A stretch of DNA of 46,565 bases from Candidatus Zhuqueibacterota bacterium (GTDB lineage: Bacteria > Zhuqueibacterota > Zhuqueibacteria > Residuimicrobiales > Krinioviventaceae). Under the pieces are notes generated by a model, which made no database searches, had not been told where the DNA came from, and was given only the letters and a program-made list of their open reading frames with translations. The stretch spans positions 1 to 46,565 of the forward strand of contig JAFGJB010000170.1 in the NCBI GenBank assembly GCA_016929295.1, given 5' to 3'. Both the position numbers and the translations under genes were made by a program. This document shows, piece by piece, positions 1 through 8,183 of the stretch; the stretch's first letter is position 1; every line of letters starts with the position of its first letter.

Positions 1-2
1 AT

Positions 3-227
3 CGCGACAAGTTTGATGAATTGCGCATCGCTTCTGATACCGCCGATAACCGCGCCAAGTTTGTGCTTGGGGCGATCGTCGCCAATCATATCGTCAGCGC
101 CATAGATGCGGTGTGGACGGTCTATCAGCATGATAAAAAGCGGATGTCCAAAATCGACTGGGATGTGCGGTTTGGCGACGGTCACATCCGGCCGACGATC
201 AATTTGAATGTGAACGCACATTTTTAA
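3..227 (+). CDS. C-terminal end of an unidentified protein (5' truncated by window edge)
   Basis: An open frame runs in from the left edge and stops at 225-227, giving 74 residues. The piece has one hydrophobic stretch (around LGAIVANHIVSAIDAVW) followed by a charged segment and a beta-like tail ending in NVNAHF. The 'ANHIVSAIDAVW' segment recalls the end of DUF5683-like membrane-associated proteins of FCB bacteria, but this is recollection of a pattern only. There is an internal TTG at 21, but the frame is open upstream of it, so the gene very probably starts outside the window. The next gene starts 23 nt later on the same strand. Confidence 0.6.
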   Translation, partial: RDKFDELRIASDTADNRAKFVLGAIVANHIVSAIDAVWTVYQHDKKRMSKIDWDVRFGDGHIRPTINLNVNAHF

Positions 228-250
228 TCGGCGCTTTTGCGCTTATTTTC

Positions 251-1552
251 ATGATTGCTCAACGGAGCTTTATTCTTCTCATCGCCTTCATTTCAGGCTA
301 TTTGATCCTGTTTGCTATATCATCCATCCGAGAGAAGGAACAACGTGCTACGAGAGTGTCGCTAGTGGGCTGCCTTTTGCTTTTGTGCGCAAGCGTTCTC
401 CTTCTATTGTTCGTGTCAATACCCGTCATCTTTTGGATTTTGACATTTTCAATAATTATCCTCATCACGCTGTTTCTGATGCCCTTGGGCACGAATACAC
501 CGGTGCAGATCATCGGTGAGAAAACTCGTTACGATGAGCGAGATATAATGTTTGCGCGTGCGCATTATACCCCCGGTTCGGATGCCTATGACGACTATTA
601 TGAACGGCATCCTGATAAAGCAAAAATTGATCGGGAGATTCGCGCGATGCCCGAGTTGATGCAATCTGGCGGTCGACATTACGAACCAACAGACGCCGCA
701 AGAGCCAGAGCAAATTTCAACTTGACAGAGCAATTGACGCTCTTCTGCAATGGTCAACCGGCACTGCAAAAAGCAGCTGCAGAACCGGATGAGATAGGAC
801 TTGAGCTCAAAAAAATGGCTATTTTATCCGGTGCGGTCGATGCGCGAATTGCTGCGCTCGATCATCAACATCTCTACTCGCATATAGGGCGACGGTTGGC
901 CGAATATGGAACAGCTATTGAGCTGGCGCATACGCATGCGCTGGTTTACGCCGTTGAGATGGATTATACTGCCATGCAGCATGCGCCTTACATGCCCGTC
1001 ATGGTCGAATCCTCAAAGCAATATCTGAAAGCTGCTGCGATCGGCGTCGCCCTCGCCTCGCACATTCGTTTGTTAGGTTACAACGCCCGCGTCCATATGG
1101 ACGGCAATTACCTTATGCCGTTGCCGGCAATTGCATCGGACGCCGGTCTGGGCGAAGTCGGACGCATCGGCTATCTCATTCATCCGCGCTACGGCGCGCG
1201 CATTCGCCTCGGTGCGGTGACGACGGACATGCCACTTGCAACCGATTCTTCGATCCTATTCGGTGTGCAGGATTTTTGTCGTATATGCTTAAAATGCGCT
1301 ACTCATTGTCCAGCAGGCGCCATTTCTTTCAGTGAGGAGAAGGAGGTGCGAGGTGTTCGCAAGTGGTCAACAAATCAGGAAGCCTGTTATAGATATTGGC
1401 GAACTATCGGCACCGATTGCGGCATTTGTTTGCGTGTCTGCCCGTTCAGCAAACCAACCAATATGGCGCATTCTGTGATACGCATGTTCATCCGAAGAAA
1501 TGCTATATCCCGTCAAATTGCTGTCTGGGGTGACAAGTTGCTGTATGATTAA
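251..1552 (+). CDS. Reductive-dehalogenase-like corrinoid/Fe-S protein with N-terminal membrane helices
   Basis: The 433-residue protein has about three hydrophobic helices in residues 5-80, then a soluble domain. The C-terminal third carries two cluster motifs: C-x2-C-x2-C-x3-CP (FCRICLKCATHCP) and C-x10-C-x2-C-x3-CP ending in CGICLRVCPF. This pair, with the preceding 'GLGEVGRIGYLIHPRYGARIRLG' type segment (only partly quoted), is the layout of reductive dehalogenases (RdhA) and their relative epoxyqueuosine reductase QueG. Classical respiratory RdhAs have a Tat signal and a separate RdhB anchor; here the anchor is built in and no rdhB is nearby. Genome surveys have described such transmembrane RdhA-like proteins, with unproven activity. 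The start at ATG 251 has no clear ribosome site. Substrate unknown; family assignment is good, dehalogenase function is inference. Confidence 0.82.
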   Translation: MIAQRSFILLIAFISGYLILFAISSIREKEQRATRVSLVGCLLLLCASVLLLLFVSIPVIFWILTFSIIILITLFLMPLGTNTPVQIIGEKTRYDERDIMFARAHYTPGSDAYDDYYERHPDKAKIDREIRAMPELMQSGGRHYEPTDAARARANFNLTEQLTLFCNGQPALQKAAAEPDEIGLELKKMAILSGAVDARIAALDHQHLYSHIGRRLAEYGTAIELAHTHALVYAVEMDYTAMQHAPYMPVMVESSKQYLKAAAIGVALASHIRLLGYNARVHMDGNYLMPLPAIASDAGLGEVGRIGYLIHPRYGARIRLGAVTTDMPLATDSSILFGVQDFCRICLKCATHCPAGAISFSEEKEVRGVRKWSTNQEACYRYWRTIGTDCGICLRVCPFSKPTNMAHSVIRMFIRRNAISRQIAVWGDKLLYD

Positions 1553-1588
1553 AGTACGGTGCAGAAAAATAAAAAGCATTGAGCAAAA

Positions 1589-2521
1589 TTGGTGAATGAT
1601 TTGAAAAGAGCTACGTATGATGTCGTTGTCATTGGCAATGTTGGTATTGACACCAACGTCTACTTTTATGGTGAGCCCAACTTTGACGTGGAATCCAATT
1701 ACACGGAAAACATCGACTGCGTCGGCCAGGCCGGCGGCTATACGGCGCGCGGCTTTGCCCAATTGGGCTATCGCACCGCGTTCATCGGTTACGTCGGCGA
1801 TGACTATGCCGGCCATTTCATACGCGACGAGTTTGCCCGTGACGGAATCAATATGGCCGGTTTGTTCATCGATCCGACCGGCACCGGCCGCAGCGTCAAT
1901 TTCATGTATCCGGACGGCCGGCGCAAAAACTTTTATGACGGCAAGGCGCACATGGTGCTGCAGCCTGACATCGAGCTGTGCGCGACTATTCTTGCGCAGG
2001 CCACGTTCACCCATTTCAGCATCCCCAATTGGGCGCGCACCTTGTTGCCCGTCGCTCAGAAACTGGGGCTGACGATATCATGCGATCTGCAGGATGTCAT
2101 GGATGGTCAGGATCCCTATCGTCGAGATTTTGTGCAGGCATCGGATATCCTTTTCTTTTCCGCTGTTAATTATGCTCGTCCGGAAACAGTATTCAATGCG
2201 ATTCAGCGTGAATTTCCGGACAAGATACTCATTTCAGGGATGGGCGCACGCGGCTGCGCGTCATGCTCGAAAGAGGGCATTGCCTATTACGAGGCGGTTG
2301 ATATGCCGGAGCCGGTGATCGATACCAACGGCGCAGGCGATGGCCTGGCGGTTGGATTCTTGTCGAGCTACCTGCTGGAAAAATATTCTTTGCCGGCGGC
2401 CGTTCTTCGCGGCCAAATCGCCGCGCGATGGACGTGCACGCAACGGGCGACAAGCGCTCACCTCATGATAAAAGAAAGGCTGGATGAAATTTTTATAACA
2501 ATGACCGGAGGTCAGCTATGA
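1589..2521 (+). CDS. PfkB/ribokinase-family carbohydrate kinase
   Basis: The 310-residue product has the ribokinase fold signatures: an N-terminal 'VVVIGNVGIDTNV' strand, a glycine-rich 'GQAGGYTARGFAQLG' segment with 'GYVGDDYAG', and the C-terminal PfkB signature DTNGAGDGLAVGFL, whose Asp (in GAGD) is the catalytic base. Such kinases phosphorylate a sugar or nucleoside hydroxyl with ATP; the substrate cannot be read from the sequence. The start is either TTG 1589 or GTG 1592, neither with a strong ribosome site. Its stop overlaps the cupin start (ATGA at 2518-2521), so the two are translationally coupled. It follows the RdhA-like gene by 36 nt and probably shares its transcript. Confidence 0.85.
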   Translation: MVNDLKRATYDVVVIGNVGIDTNVYFYGEPNFDVESNYTENIDCVGQAGGYTARGFAQLGYRTAFIGYVGDDYAGHFIRDEFARDGINMAGLFIDPTGTGRSVNFMYPDGRRKNFYDGKAHMVLQPDIELCATILAQATFTHFSIPNWARTLLPVAQKLGLTISCDLQDVMDGQDPYRRDFVQASDILFFSAVNYARPETVFNAIQREFPDKILISGMGARGCASCSKEGIAYYEAVDMPEPVIDTNGAGDGLAVGFLSSYLLEKYSLPAAVLRGQIAARWTCTQRATSAHLMIKERLDEIFITMTGGQL

Positions 2522-2787
2522 AAATCAAAGTCGAGAAACCATCTGCCGAAAAACTCGTAAAGCTCGATGTCGCCAATTGGCCCATCTGGACAAAGGAGGT
2601 CTCGGAATTTCCGTGGTATTATGATGAGAAGGAAACCTGTCTCATTCTTGAAGGCCACGTGCTCGTCACACCAGAAGGCGGTGAGCCGGTTGAGATTAAG
2701 AGTGGTGATTTTGTCGAATTTCCAGTGGGACTGCGCTGCGTCTGGAAGATCACCAAAGATATCCGCAAGCATTACAATTTTGGTTGA
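2518..2787 (+). CDS. Small cupin protein (DUF861/Cupin_3 type)
   Basis: The 89-residue single-domain protein contains the conserved pattern of the DUF861 cupin group: an initial 'WPIWTKEVSEFPWYYDEKE', then 'CLILEGHVLVTPEGGEP', then 'IKSGDFVEFPVGLRCVWKI' (quoted in parts). The gene is full length for this class. It overlaps the kinase gene by four bases (ATGA) and has its own AGGTCAGC ribosome-site region upstream, so it is the last gene of a short operon with the kinase and possibly the RdhA-like gene. Members of this family are of mostly unknown function, some acting on ureidoglycolate or as sugar-binding accessory proteins. A role next to a sugar kinase is only inferred. Confidence 0.85.
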   Translation: MKIKVEKPSAEKLVKLDVANWPIWTKEVSEFPWYYDEKETCLILEGHVLVTPEGGEPVEIKSGDFVEFPVGLRCVWKITKDIRKHYNFG

Positions 2788-2814
2788 CAGGAGCCGAAAA
2801 AAAGTTTGAGAGTT

Positions 2815-2842
2815 TGGTGTTTAATACTTATATTAAACACCA
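2815..2842 (+). promoter_or_regulatory. Perfect 12-bp inverted repeat in the cupin-argJ gap
   Basis: TGGTGTTTAATA (2815-2826) is followed by a 4-nt loop and its exact reverse complement (2831-2842). It lies 28 nt after the cupin stop and 166 nt before argJ. There is no T-run after it, so it is not a classic intrinsic terminator; it could be a terminator stem, an operator for the arginine operon, or a processing site. It does not resemble the known ARG box consensus. Confidence 0.5.
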
Positions 2843-3007
2843 TTTGACGAGATGATTATGAAAGTTTGTAATCCAAACATGCTTTTTATCATTTGGGCTC
2901 ACCCTACACCCCGCCGTCTTCGCCCCGTGTGCTAATGCGCTGTGCGCGATAGTGCATGCGGGGGCATATCTGCAATCACTAAAATTCCCACTATTTGAGA
3001 AAGCTAC

Positions 3008-4222
3008 ATGGACGATTTTGATTTCATTCCGAGTCGAGGTACGGTCACCTCGCCGAAAGGATTTAAAGCCAGCGGTGTTTACTGCGGTTTAAAAAGAAAA
3101 AATAAAGATATCTGTCTCATGCTCAGCGATGTTTCAGCAGCTGTCGCGGGATTGTTCACAACCAATCTGGTGCCCGCGCATTGCGTCGTCTACAACAAAG
3201 AGCGTGTCAAATCGGGCTCGGCGCGGGCGCTCATCGTCAATGCCGGTAATGCGAATTGTTGCACCGGTGAGCGCGGTTGGCGAGATACTCTAGACATGGC
3301 AGAAAGAACAGCGACATTGCTCGGCATCCAGGCCTCGGAGGTGCTGGTGCTGTCAACCGGCGTCATCGGCGAATACTTGCCCATGGAAAAAATTTACACT
3401 GGCATCCGTAAGGCTGTTGATGCGTTGTCATACGATGGCGGCGTGCAGGCGGCGCGCGCCATCATGACGACCGATACTGTACCCAAACATTTTTCTGTCG
3501 AGTTTGTCATCGATGATAAAAAATGCACCATAGGCGTTATGGCAAAAGGCAGCGGCATGATTCATCCGAACCTGGCGACGATGTTTGCTATCTTTACTAC
3601 TGATGTCGATATCGACGCGAAATTGTTGGATGAGGCCTTTCGCACCGCTGTCAATGATTCATTCAACATGATGACAATTGACGGTGAGACGAGCACCAAT
3701 GACACGGCTCTTATTTTTTCCAACGGCGCTGCCGGGCATGACAAAATCGTCACCAAAGGCGAAGATTATGACAAATTCGCCGCCGCGCTCATGAATGTGG
3801 CGAAAAAGGCTGCGAAAGCAATTGCCGAAGATGGCGAAGGAGCGACCAAGTTTGTCGTGGTCACTGTCAGTGGCGCGGTATCAAAGGAGGATGCCGTCAA
3901 AGCGGCCAAGGCGATTGCCAGGTCTCTGCTGGTCAAGACAGCCATTTTCGGCAAAGATCCCAATTGGGGACGCGTGGTGCAGTCGGCCGGCGCCAGCGGC
4001 GCTCGCATCAATCCGGATGAATTCTCCGTTGAATTCGCGGGTGTCAAGGTCGCTGAACATGGCGGCGCCATTCCATTTAATCGCGAAAAGACCGTCCGGA
4101 TGATGGATGGTAAGGATGTGCATCTGAAAATTGATCTCGGTGTCGGCTGCGAGACCGCAAGTGTCTTTACATGCGATTTGACCTATGATTACGTGACGAT
4201 AAATGCCGAATATCATACCTAG
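3008..4222 (+). CDS. argJ: Glutamate N-acetyltransferase / amino-acid acetyltransferase ArgJ
   Basis: The 404-residue protein is of normal ArgJ length. ArgJ moves the acetyl group from N-acetylornithine to glutamate, and in bifunctional forms also uses acetyl-CoA. The autocleavage site is visible: KGSGMIHPNLATMFAIFTTD, with the nucleophile Thr191 after Ala-190 (codon at 3578). Other family marks are 'NAGNANCCTG', 'VLSTGVIGEYLPMEKI' and the C-terminal 'GKDPNWGRVVQSAGASG'. ATG 3008 is preceded by GAGAAAG. It is the first gene of the arg operon, 20 nt before proC. Because a short ArgA-type acetyltransferase closes the same operon, this ArgJ may be monofunctional; sequence alone does not decide. 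Confidence 0.96.
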   Translation: MDDFDFIPSRGTVTSPKGFKASGVYCGLKRKNKDICLMLSDVSAAVAGLFTTNLVPAHCVVYNKERVKSGSARALIVNAGNANCCTGERGWRDTLDMAERTATLLGIQASEVLVLSTGVIGEYLPMEKIYTGIRKAVDALSYDGGVQAARAIMTTDTVPKHFSVEFVIDDKKCTIGVMAKGSGMIHPNLATMFAIFTTDVDIDAKLLDEAFRTAVNDSFNMMTIDGETSTNDTALIFSNGAAGHDKIVTKGEDYDKFAAALMNVAKKAAKAIAEDGEGATKFVVVTVSGAVSKEDAVKAAKAIARSLLVKTAIFGKDPNWGRVVQSAGASGARINPDEFSVEFAGVKVAEHGGAIPFNREKTVRMMDGKDVHLKIDLGVGCETASVFTCDLTYDYVTINAEYHT

Positions 4223-4242
4223 ATTAGCAAAAGGAGATTTGA

Positions 4243-5082
4243 ATGTTATTTAGCAAGAAAATAGCTTTCATTGGCTCGGGAAACATGGGCGAAGCCCTGC
4301 TGGGTGGCCTGCTCAAAGCCGAGCTGACCAATCCTGAAAACATACTTGCCACCGATATACGCGACGATCGGCTGCAGGAGATCCAGGCAAAATGGCGAGT
4401 GACAACGACGACAAATAACCACGAGGCGGTGCACTTTGCCGATGTCATCGTCCTGTGTGTGAAGCCTCAGGCGCTCAGACAACTCCTCGATGAGATAAAG
4501 AATGACGTGCGGGATGATCAGCTCATCATCTCCATTGTCGCCGGCATCACGACCCGCATGATCAGCACATTCATCGGCAAAAAGAATCCCGTCGTTCGCG
4601 TGATGCCGAATATTCCCGCCGTCGTCGATGAGGCTGCCTCCGCTCTCTGCACTGGCGAGTTTGCGGCAGATGTTCATAAGGCGATCGCGATGAAAATACT
4701 TGGCGCCGTCGGTGAAGTCGAAGTCGTCTCGGAAGATTTGATGGATGTCGTCACTGGCCTCAGCGGCAGCGGTCCAGCCTACATTTATATGATCATCGAA
4801 GCGCTCACCGATGGCGGCGTCATGATGGGTCTGCCGAGAAATATTGCCACACGACTGGCGACGCAAACCGTTCTCGGCTCGGCAAAACTGGTGCGCGAGA
4901 CCCATGTGCATCCCGCCATGCTCAAAGACCAGGTGACCACTCCCGGTGGCACGACCATACTCGCCATCAAAGAGCTGGAAGAGAGCGGCTTGCGGCCCAT
5001 GCTCATTCGCGCCGTCGAGACAGCGACTAACCGCTCGCGCGAATTGTCACATTTGCTGGAGAAAAAGAATAATTTAGACTGA
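4243..5082 (+). CDS. proC: Pyrroline-5-carboxylate reductase ProC
   Basis: The 279-residue protein has the N-terminal dinucleotide-binding motif IAFIGSGNMGEALLGGL, the mid-protein 'RVMPNIPAVVDEAASALC', and the C-terminal P5C reductase signature region 'SGLSGSGPAYIYMIIEAL' through 'QVTTPGGTTILAI'. It reduces pyrroline-5-carboxylate to proline with NAD(P)H, in the cytoplasm. The start ATG 4243 has an AAGGAGA ribosome site at the correct distance. Its position between argJ and argC is unusual, since proline and arginine synthesis share only the glutamate precursor; the context suggests joint control of both branches. A P5C dehydrogenase gene (catabolic direction) lies 13 kb away in this window. 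Confidence 0.96.
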   Translation: MLFSKKIAFIGSGNMGEALLGGLLKAELTNPENILATDIRDDRLQEIQAKWRVTTTTNNHEAVHFADVIVLCVKPQALRQLLDEIKNDVRDDQLIISIVAGITTRMISTFIGKKNPVVRVMPNIPAVVDEAASALCTGEFAADVHKAIAMKILGAVGEVEVVSEDLMDVVTGLSGSGPAYIYMIIEALTDGGVMMGLPRNIATRLATQTVLGSAKLVRETHVHPAMLKDQVTTPGGTTILAIKELEESGLRPMLIRAVETATNRSRELSHLLEKKNNLD

Positions 5083-5126
5083 CAGCTGGCCGATCAGGAG
5101 CCAGTAACGTCATTTTGAGGACAGTC

Positions 5127-6140
5127 ATGAAAGTCGGGATCATAGGTGCAACCGGATATACAGGGGAGGAATTGCTAAAGTGCCTCGCACGACATGGGGG
5201 CGTCGAGGTGGCATTTGTCAGCTCGGAACAGCGAGCGGGCGTTTCGCTGAAGGAGGTGTTTCCGCATCTGCCCGCCTACGCTGATCTCACCCTCTGCACG
5301 ACGGAGGAATCGACGCGCATTGATGTGGATCTGGTTTTCACCTGTCTGCCTGCGGGTGAGTCCGTCAAATGGGGAAAACGTTTCCTCGATAAAGGCTCTA
5401 AACTCATCGATCTCGGTAGCGATTTTCGTTTCAGGTCAGCGGATATGTATACGAAATGGTATCATATTGAGCACCCGCACCCCGAACTGCTGCCTGATGC
5501 CGTCTACGGACTGACCGAATGGCATCGCGATGACATTGCACATGCGACAATCGTCGGCAATCCCGGCTGCTATCCCACCAGTGTCTTGCTCCCTCTGTTG
5601 CCGTTCGTCGCAGCGGGACTGGTTGCTGACGCGCCCATCATCATCGATGCCAAATCCGGTGTGTCCGGCGCCGGCAAAAAGGCCACGGACGTCACACATT
5701 ATGTATCGGTGAACGAAAATGTGACGCCGTATAAAACGGGGCGGACGCACCGCCATGTTGGAGAAATGGAAAAAGAACTGCGGGCTGTTGGAGGCAAGCA
5801 GACGATTGTTTTCACACCTCATTTGGTGCCGCTGACGCGCGGCATGCTATCGACGATTTACGTTCAATTGGCTGAAGAAAAATCCCGGGATGACCTGTTT
5901 GAGGTGTTGGCAAACACTTATAGCGCCGAGCCTTTTGTGCATATACTCACTGACAGGATGCCGGATATGAGAGTAGCACAAAACAGCAATTTGTGTTTCA
6001 TCAGTCTGCAAAAAGTAGCGGAAGCCAATTGTCTCATATTGTGTTCAGCCATCGATAATCTGGGCAAAGGCGCCAGCACCCAGGCAGTGCAAAATATGAA
6101 CGTGATGCTCGGATTTGCGGAGACGGCCGGCTTGCTCTAG
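5127..6140 (+). CDS. argC: N-acetyl-gamma-glutamyl-phosphate reductase ArgC
   Basis: The 337-residue protein starts with the NADP-binding motif VGIIGATGYTGEEL and carries the catalytic cysteine in VGNPGCYPTSVLLPL (Cys148, codon at 5568), plus 'KSGVSGAGKKA' and 'KTGRTHRHVGEMEKEL' with the active-site histidine region. It reduces N-acetylglutamyl phosphate to the semialdehyde, the third step of arginine synthesis. ATG 5127 is preferred over the upstream TTG 5115 because GAGG at 5117-5120 lies at the right spacing and the conserved sequence starts there. It sits 44 nt after proC and 47 nt before argB, in one operon. Confidence 0.96.
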   Translation: MKVGIIGATGYTGEELLKCLARHGGVEVAFVSSEQRAGVSLKEVFPHLPAYADLTLCTTEESTRIDVDLVFTCLPAGESVKWGKRFLDKGSKLIDLGSDFRFRSADMYTKWYHIEHPHPELLPDAVYGLTEWHRDDIAHATIVGNPGCYPTSVLLPLLPFVAAGLVADAPIIIDAKSGVSGAGKKATDVTHYVSVNENVTPYKTGRTHRHVGEMEKELRAVGGKQTIVFTPHLVPLTRGMLSTIYVQLAEEKSRDDLFEVLANTYSAEPFVHILTDRMPDMRVAQNSNLCFISLQKVAEANCLILCSAIDNLGKGASTQAVQNMNVMLGFAETAGLL

Positions 6141-6187
6141 GTCTTTTATCACTGCTCAGGCATTTGATCCAGAAGAGGAAAAAGAGA

Positions 6188-6964
6188 ATGAGAAGAATAC
6201 TGCTTAAAATCGGCGGCAAAGCGTTTTCCGATAAATCGGGCTTTGAAGAGCTGGCGACGGCCATCCTGTCGGCGAGCGCTGAGGTGATCATCCTGCACGG
6301 CGGCGGCGCAGAAATCTCGCAGGCACTCGCAGAAGCCAGGAGAGAAAGTACTTTTGTCGATGGGGTGCGTGTTACGCAAAAAGCGGATATGGAGATCATT
6401 GAGCATGTGTTGTCGGAGAGAATAAACGGCCGAATTGCGAGGTATTTGTCGGAATTCGGAGTCGACTGTCTTCGACTTGCCGGAAATTCGCATTCCCTTT
6501 TCATCGCTCGCAAAATGTTGCTGAACGGCGCAGATATCGGCTGCGTCGGTGAGGTCGTCAGGGTCAATCCGGCAGTGGTTCTGCAGGCTGTCGCTGAAAA
6601 AAAGGTACCGGTGGTGTCGCCGATATCGGCGGACGAGGATGGACTGACTCTCAATGTCAATGCCGACACGGCAGCGGCGGCCTTGGCTGTCGCTGCGAAA
6701 TGCACGGATCTCGTCTATTTTTCCGATGTGCCTGGTGTCATGGATGAAAACGATAATGTGGTGCCATCACTATCGATTAAAGCCGGGTCTTTTCTCATTC
6801 AAAAGGGCATCATTGTCGGCGGCATGCTGGCCAAGATGGAATCCATATTTCACGCTGTGAAGCAAGGAGTGCAAAAAGTGCACATCACTCGATGGCAGGG
6901 ACAGAATACGCTGAATTATCTCATGAATGACATCGATATCATCAAAACGACAATTCAAAAGTGA
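6188..6964 (+). CDS. argB: Acetylglutamate kinase ArgB
   Basis: The 258-residue protein belongs to the amino acid kinase family: N-terminal 'LLKIGGKAF', 'IILHGGGAEIS', 'FVDGVRVTQKADMEI', and the C-terminal 'LNVNADTAAAALAVA' and 'GIIVGGMLAKMES'. It phosphorylates N-acetylglutamate with ATP. ATG 6188 follows a GAGGAAAAAG stretch and is a better start than TTG 6164. The protein is short and lacks the N-terminal helix that allows hexamer formation and arginine feedback in some ArgB enzymes, so it may be arginine-insensitive (inference). The next gene starts about 8 nt later. Confidence 0.94.
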   Translation: MRRILLKIGGKAFSDKSGFEELATAILSASAEVIILHGGGAEISQALAEARRESTFVDGVRVTQKADMEIIEHVLSERINGRIARYLSEFGVDCLRLAGNSHSLFIARKMLLNGADIGCVGEVVRVNPAVVLQAVAEKKVPVVSPISADEDGLTLNVNADTAAAALAVAAKCTDLVYFSDVPGVMDENDNVVPSLSIKAGSFLIQKGIIVGGMLAKMESIFHAVKQGVQKVHITRWQGQNTLNYLMNDIDIIKTTIQK

Positions 6965-6971
6965 GGTGAGT

Positions 6972-8183
6972 GTGGACGCTCAGCAATTGATACGCCTGGA
7001 AAATGAGGTTCTGCTCGGGACTTATGCGCGGCCCGATTTCATCATCACGTGCGGCGCCGGCAGTTTTCTTTATGACAGTGCGGGAAAAGAGTATCTCGAT
7101 TTTGTCGCCGGAATTTCCGTGTGCGCCTTTGGCCATGCGGATGAACAGTCGCGCAAGGTTTTAGCGGAACAGGCGTCAAAGCTGTGGCACTGTTCGAATC
7201 TTTATCATACGGAACCGCAAGTGCGCCTGGCACATTTACTGGTGCAAAACACTTTTGCCGACAAGGTGTTCTTTTGCAATAGCGGCACCGAAGCCAATGA
7301 AGCGGCCATTAAATTCGCGCGCAAATGGGCGACGAACGAAAAAGAGCATGCCGTCGAGATCATCTCCATGAAGCAGAGTTTTCATGGCCGCACCTATGGC
7401 GCCTTGTCGGCGACCGGGCAGACAAATTTCCATCAAGGCTTTCAGCCCATGTTGCCGGGATTTCGTTTTGCTGATTTCAATGACCTCGCATCGGTGCACG
7501 ATCTCATCCATGATAAAACATGCGCCATCCTCATCGAGCCGGTTCAGGGTGAAGGCGGCATCTTCCCGGCAACAGTCGAGTTCGTGCGCGGTTGTCGGCA
7601 ACTGTGTGATGAACACCATCTGCTTCTGATATTCGATGAGATTCAGTGCGGTTTTGGCCGGACGGGCAGTTTCTGCGCCTGTGAGCAGTATGATGTCACG
7701 CCCGATATCATGACAAATGCCAAGCCCATTGCCGCAGGGCTGCCGCTGGGAGCGGTGTTGTTGACGGACGCCGTGGCGCAGTACATCAAGCCGGGCGATC
7801 ACGGCACGACTTTTGGCGGCGGACCACTGGCTGCAGCAGTGGCATACGATGTATTGACAAGAATAGTCGAGCCGTCATTCCTCAAGGAGGTAGCGGAAAA
7901 GGGCACATATATGTTTGAGAAATTGACAGAGCTGAAAAAAGATGTGCCTTATATTATTGATGTACGCGGACGAGGGCTGATGCTGGCCATTGAGCTAGCG
8001 ATCGAAGCCAAACTATTAGTCAATGCCTGTGCGAATGAAGGATTGCTCATATGCAAGACAGCCGGCCAGGCCGTGCGCTTTTTACCGCCACTCAATATTT
8101 CCAGAGAGCAAATTGATATGGGCATAGCAAAGCTCAAATCAGCATTTATAAAAATTGGAGAGAGCAATGGTTCGCCGAGCTAA
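6972..8183 (+). CDS. argD: Acetylornithine aminotransferase ArgD
   Basis: Class-III PLP aminotransferase of about 403 residues. Recognisable segments are 'YLDFVAGISVCAFGHA', 'VFFCNSGTEANEAAIKFARK', 'SFHGRTYGALSATGQ', 'EPVQGEGGIFPA', 'LLIFDEIQCGFGRTG' and the PLP lysine in 'TNAKPIAAGLPLGA' (Lys251 counted from GTG 6972, codon at 7722). It converts N-acetylglutamate semialdehyde to N-acetylornithine. The start is uncertain: GTG 6972 or GTG 6966; a longer reading would overlap argB. The end overlaps the following acetyltransferase gene by 17 nt, showing tight coupling. Succinyl-diaminopimelate or ornithine aminotransferase activity is possible, but the operon context favours ArgD. Confidence 0.92.
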   Translation: MDAQQLIRLENEVLLGTYARPDFIITCGAGSFLYDSAGKEYLDFVAGISVCAFGHADEQSRKVLAEQASKLWHCSNLYHTEPQVRLAHLLVQNTFADKVFFCNSGTEANEAAIKFARKWATNEKEHAVEIISMKQSFHGRTYGALSATGQTNFHQGFQPMLPGFRFADFNDLASVHDLIHDKTCAILIEPVQGEGGIFPATVEFVRGCRQLCDEHHLLLIFDEIQCGFGRTGSFCACEQYDVTPDIMTNAKPIAAGLPLGAVLLTDAVAQYIKPGDHGTTFGGGPLAAAVAYDVLTRIVEPSFLKEVAEKGTYMFEKLTELKKDVPYIIDVRGRGLMLAIELAIEAKLLVNACANEGLLICKTAGQAVRFLPPLNISREQIDMGIAKLKSAFIKIGESNGSPS

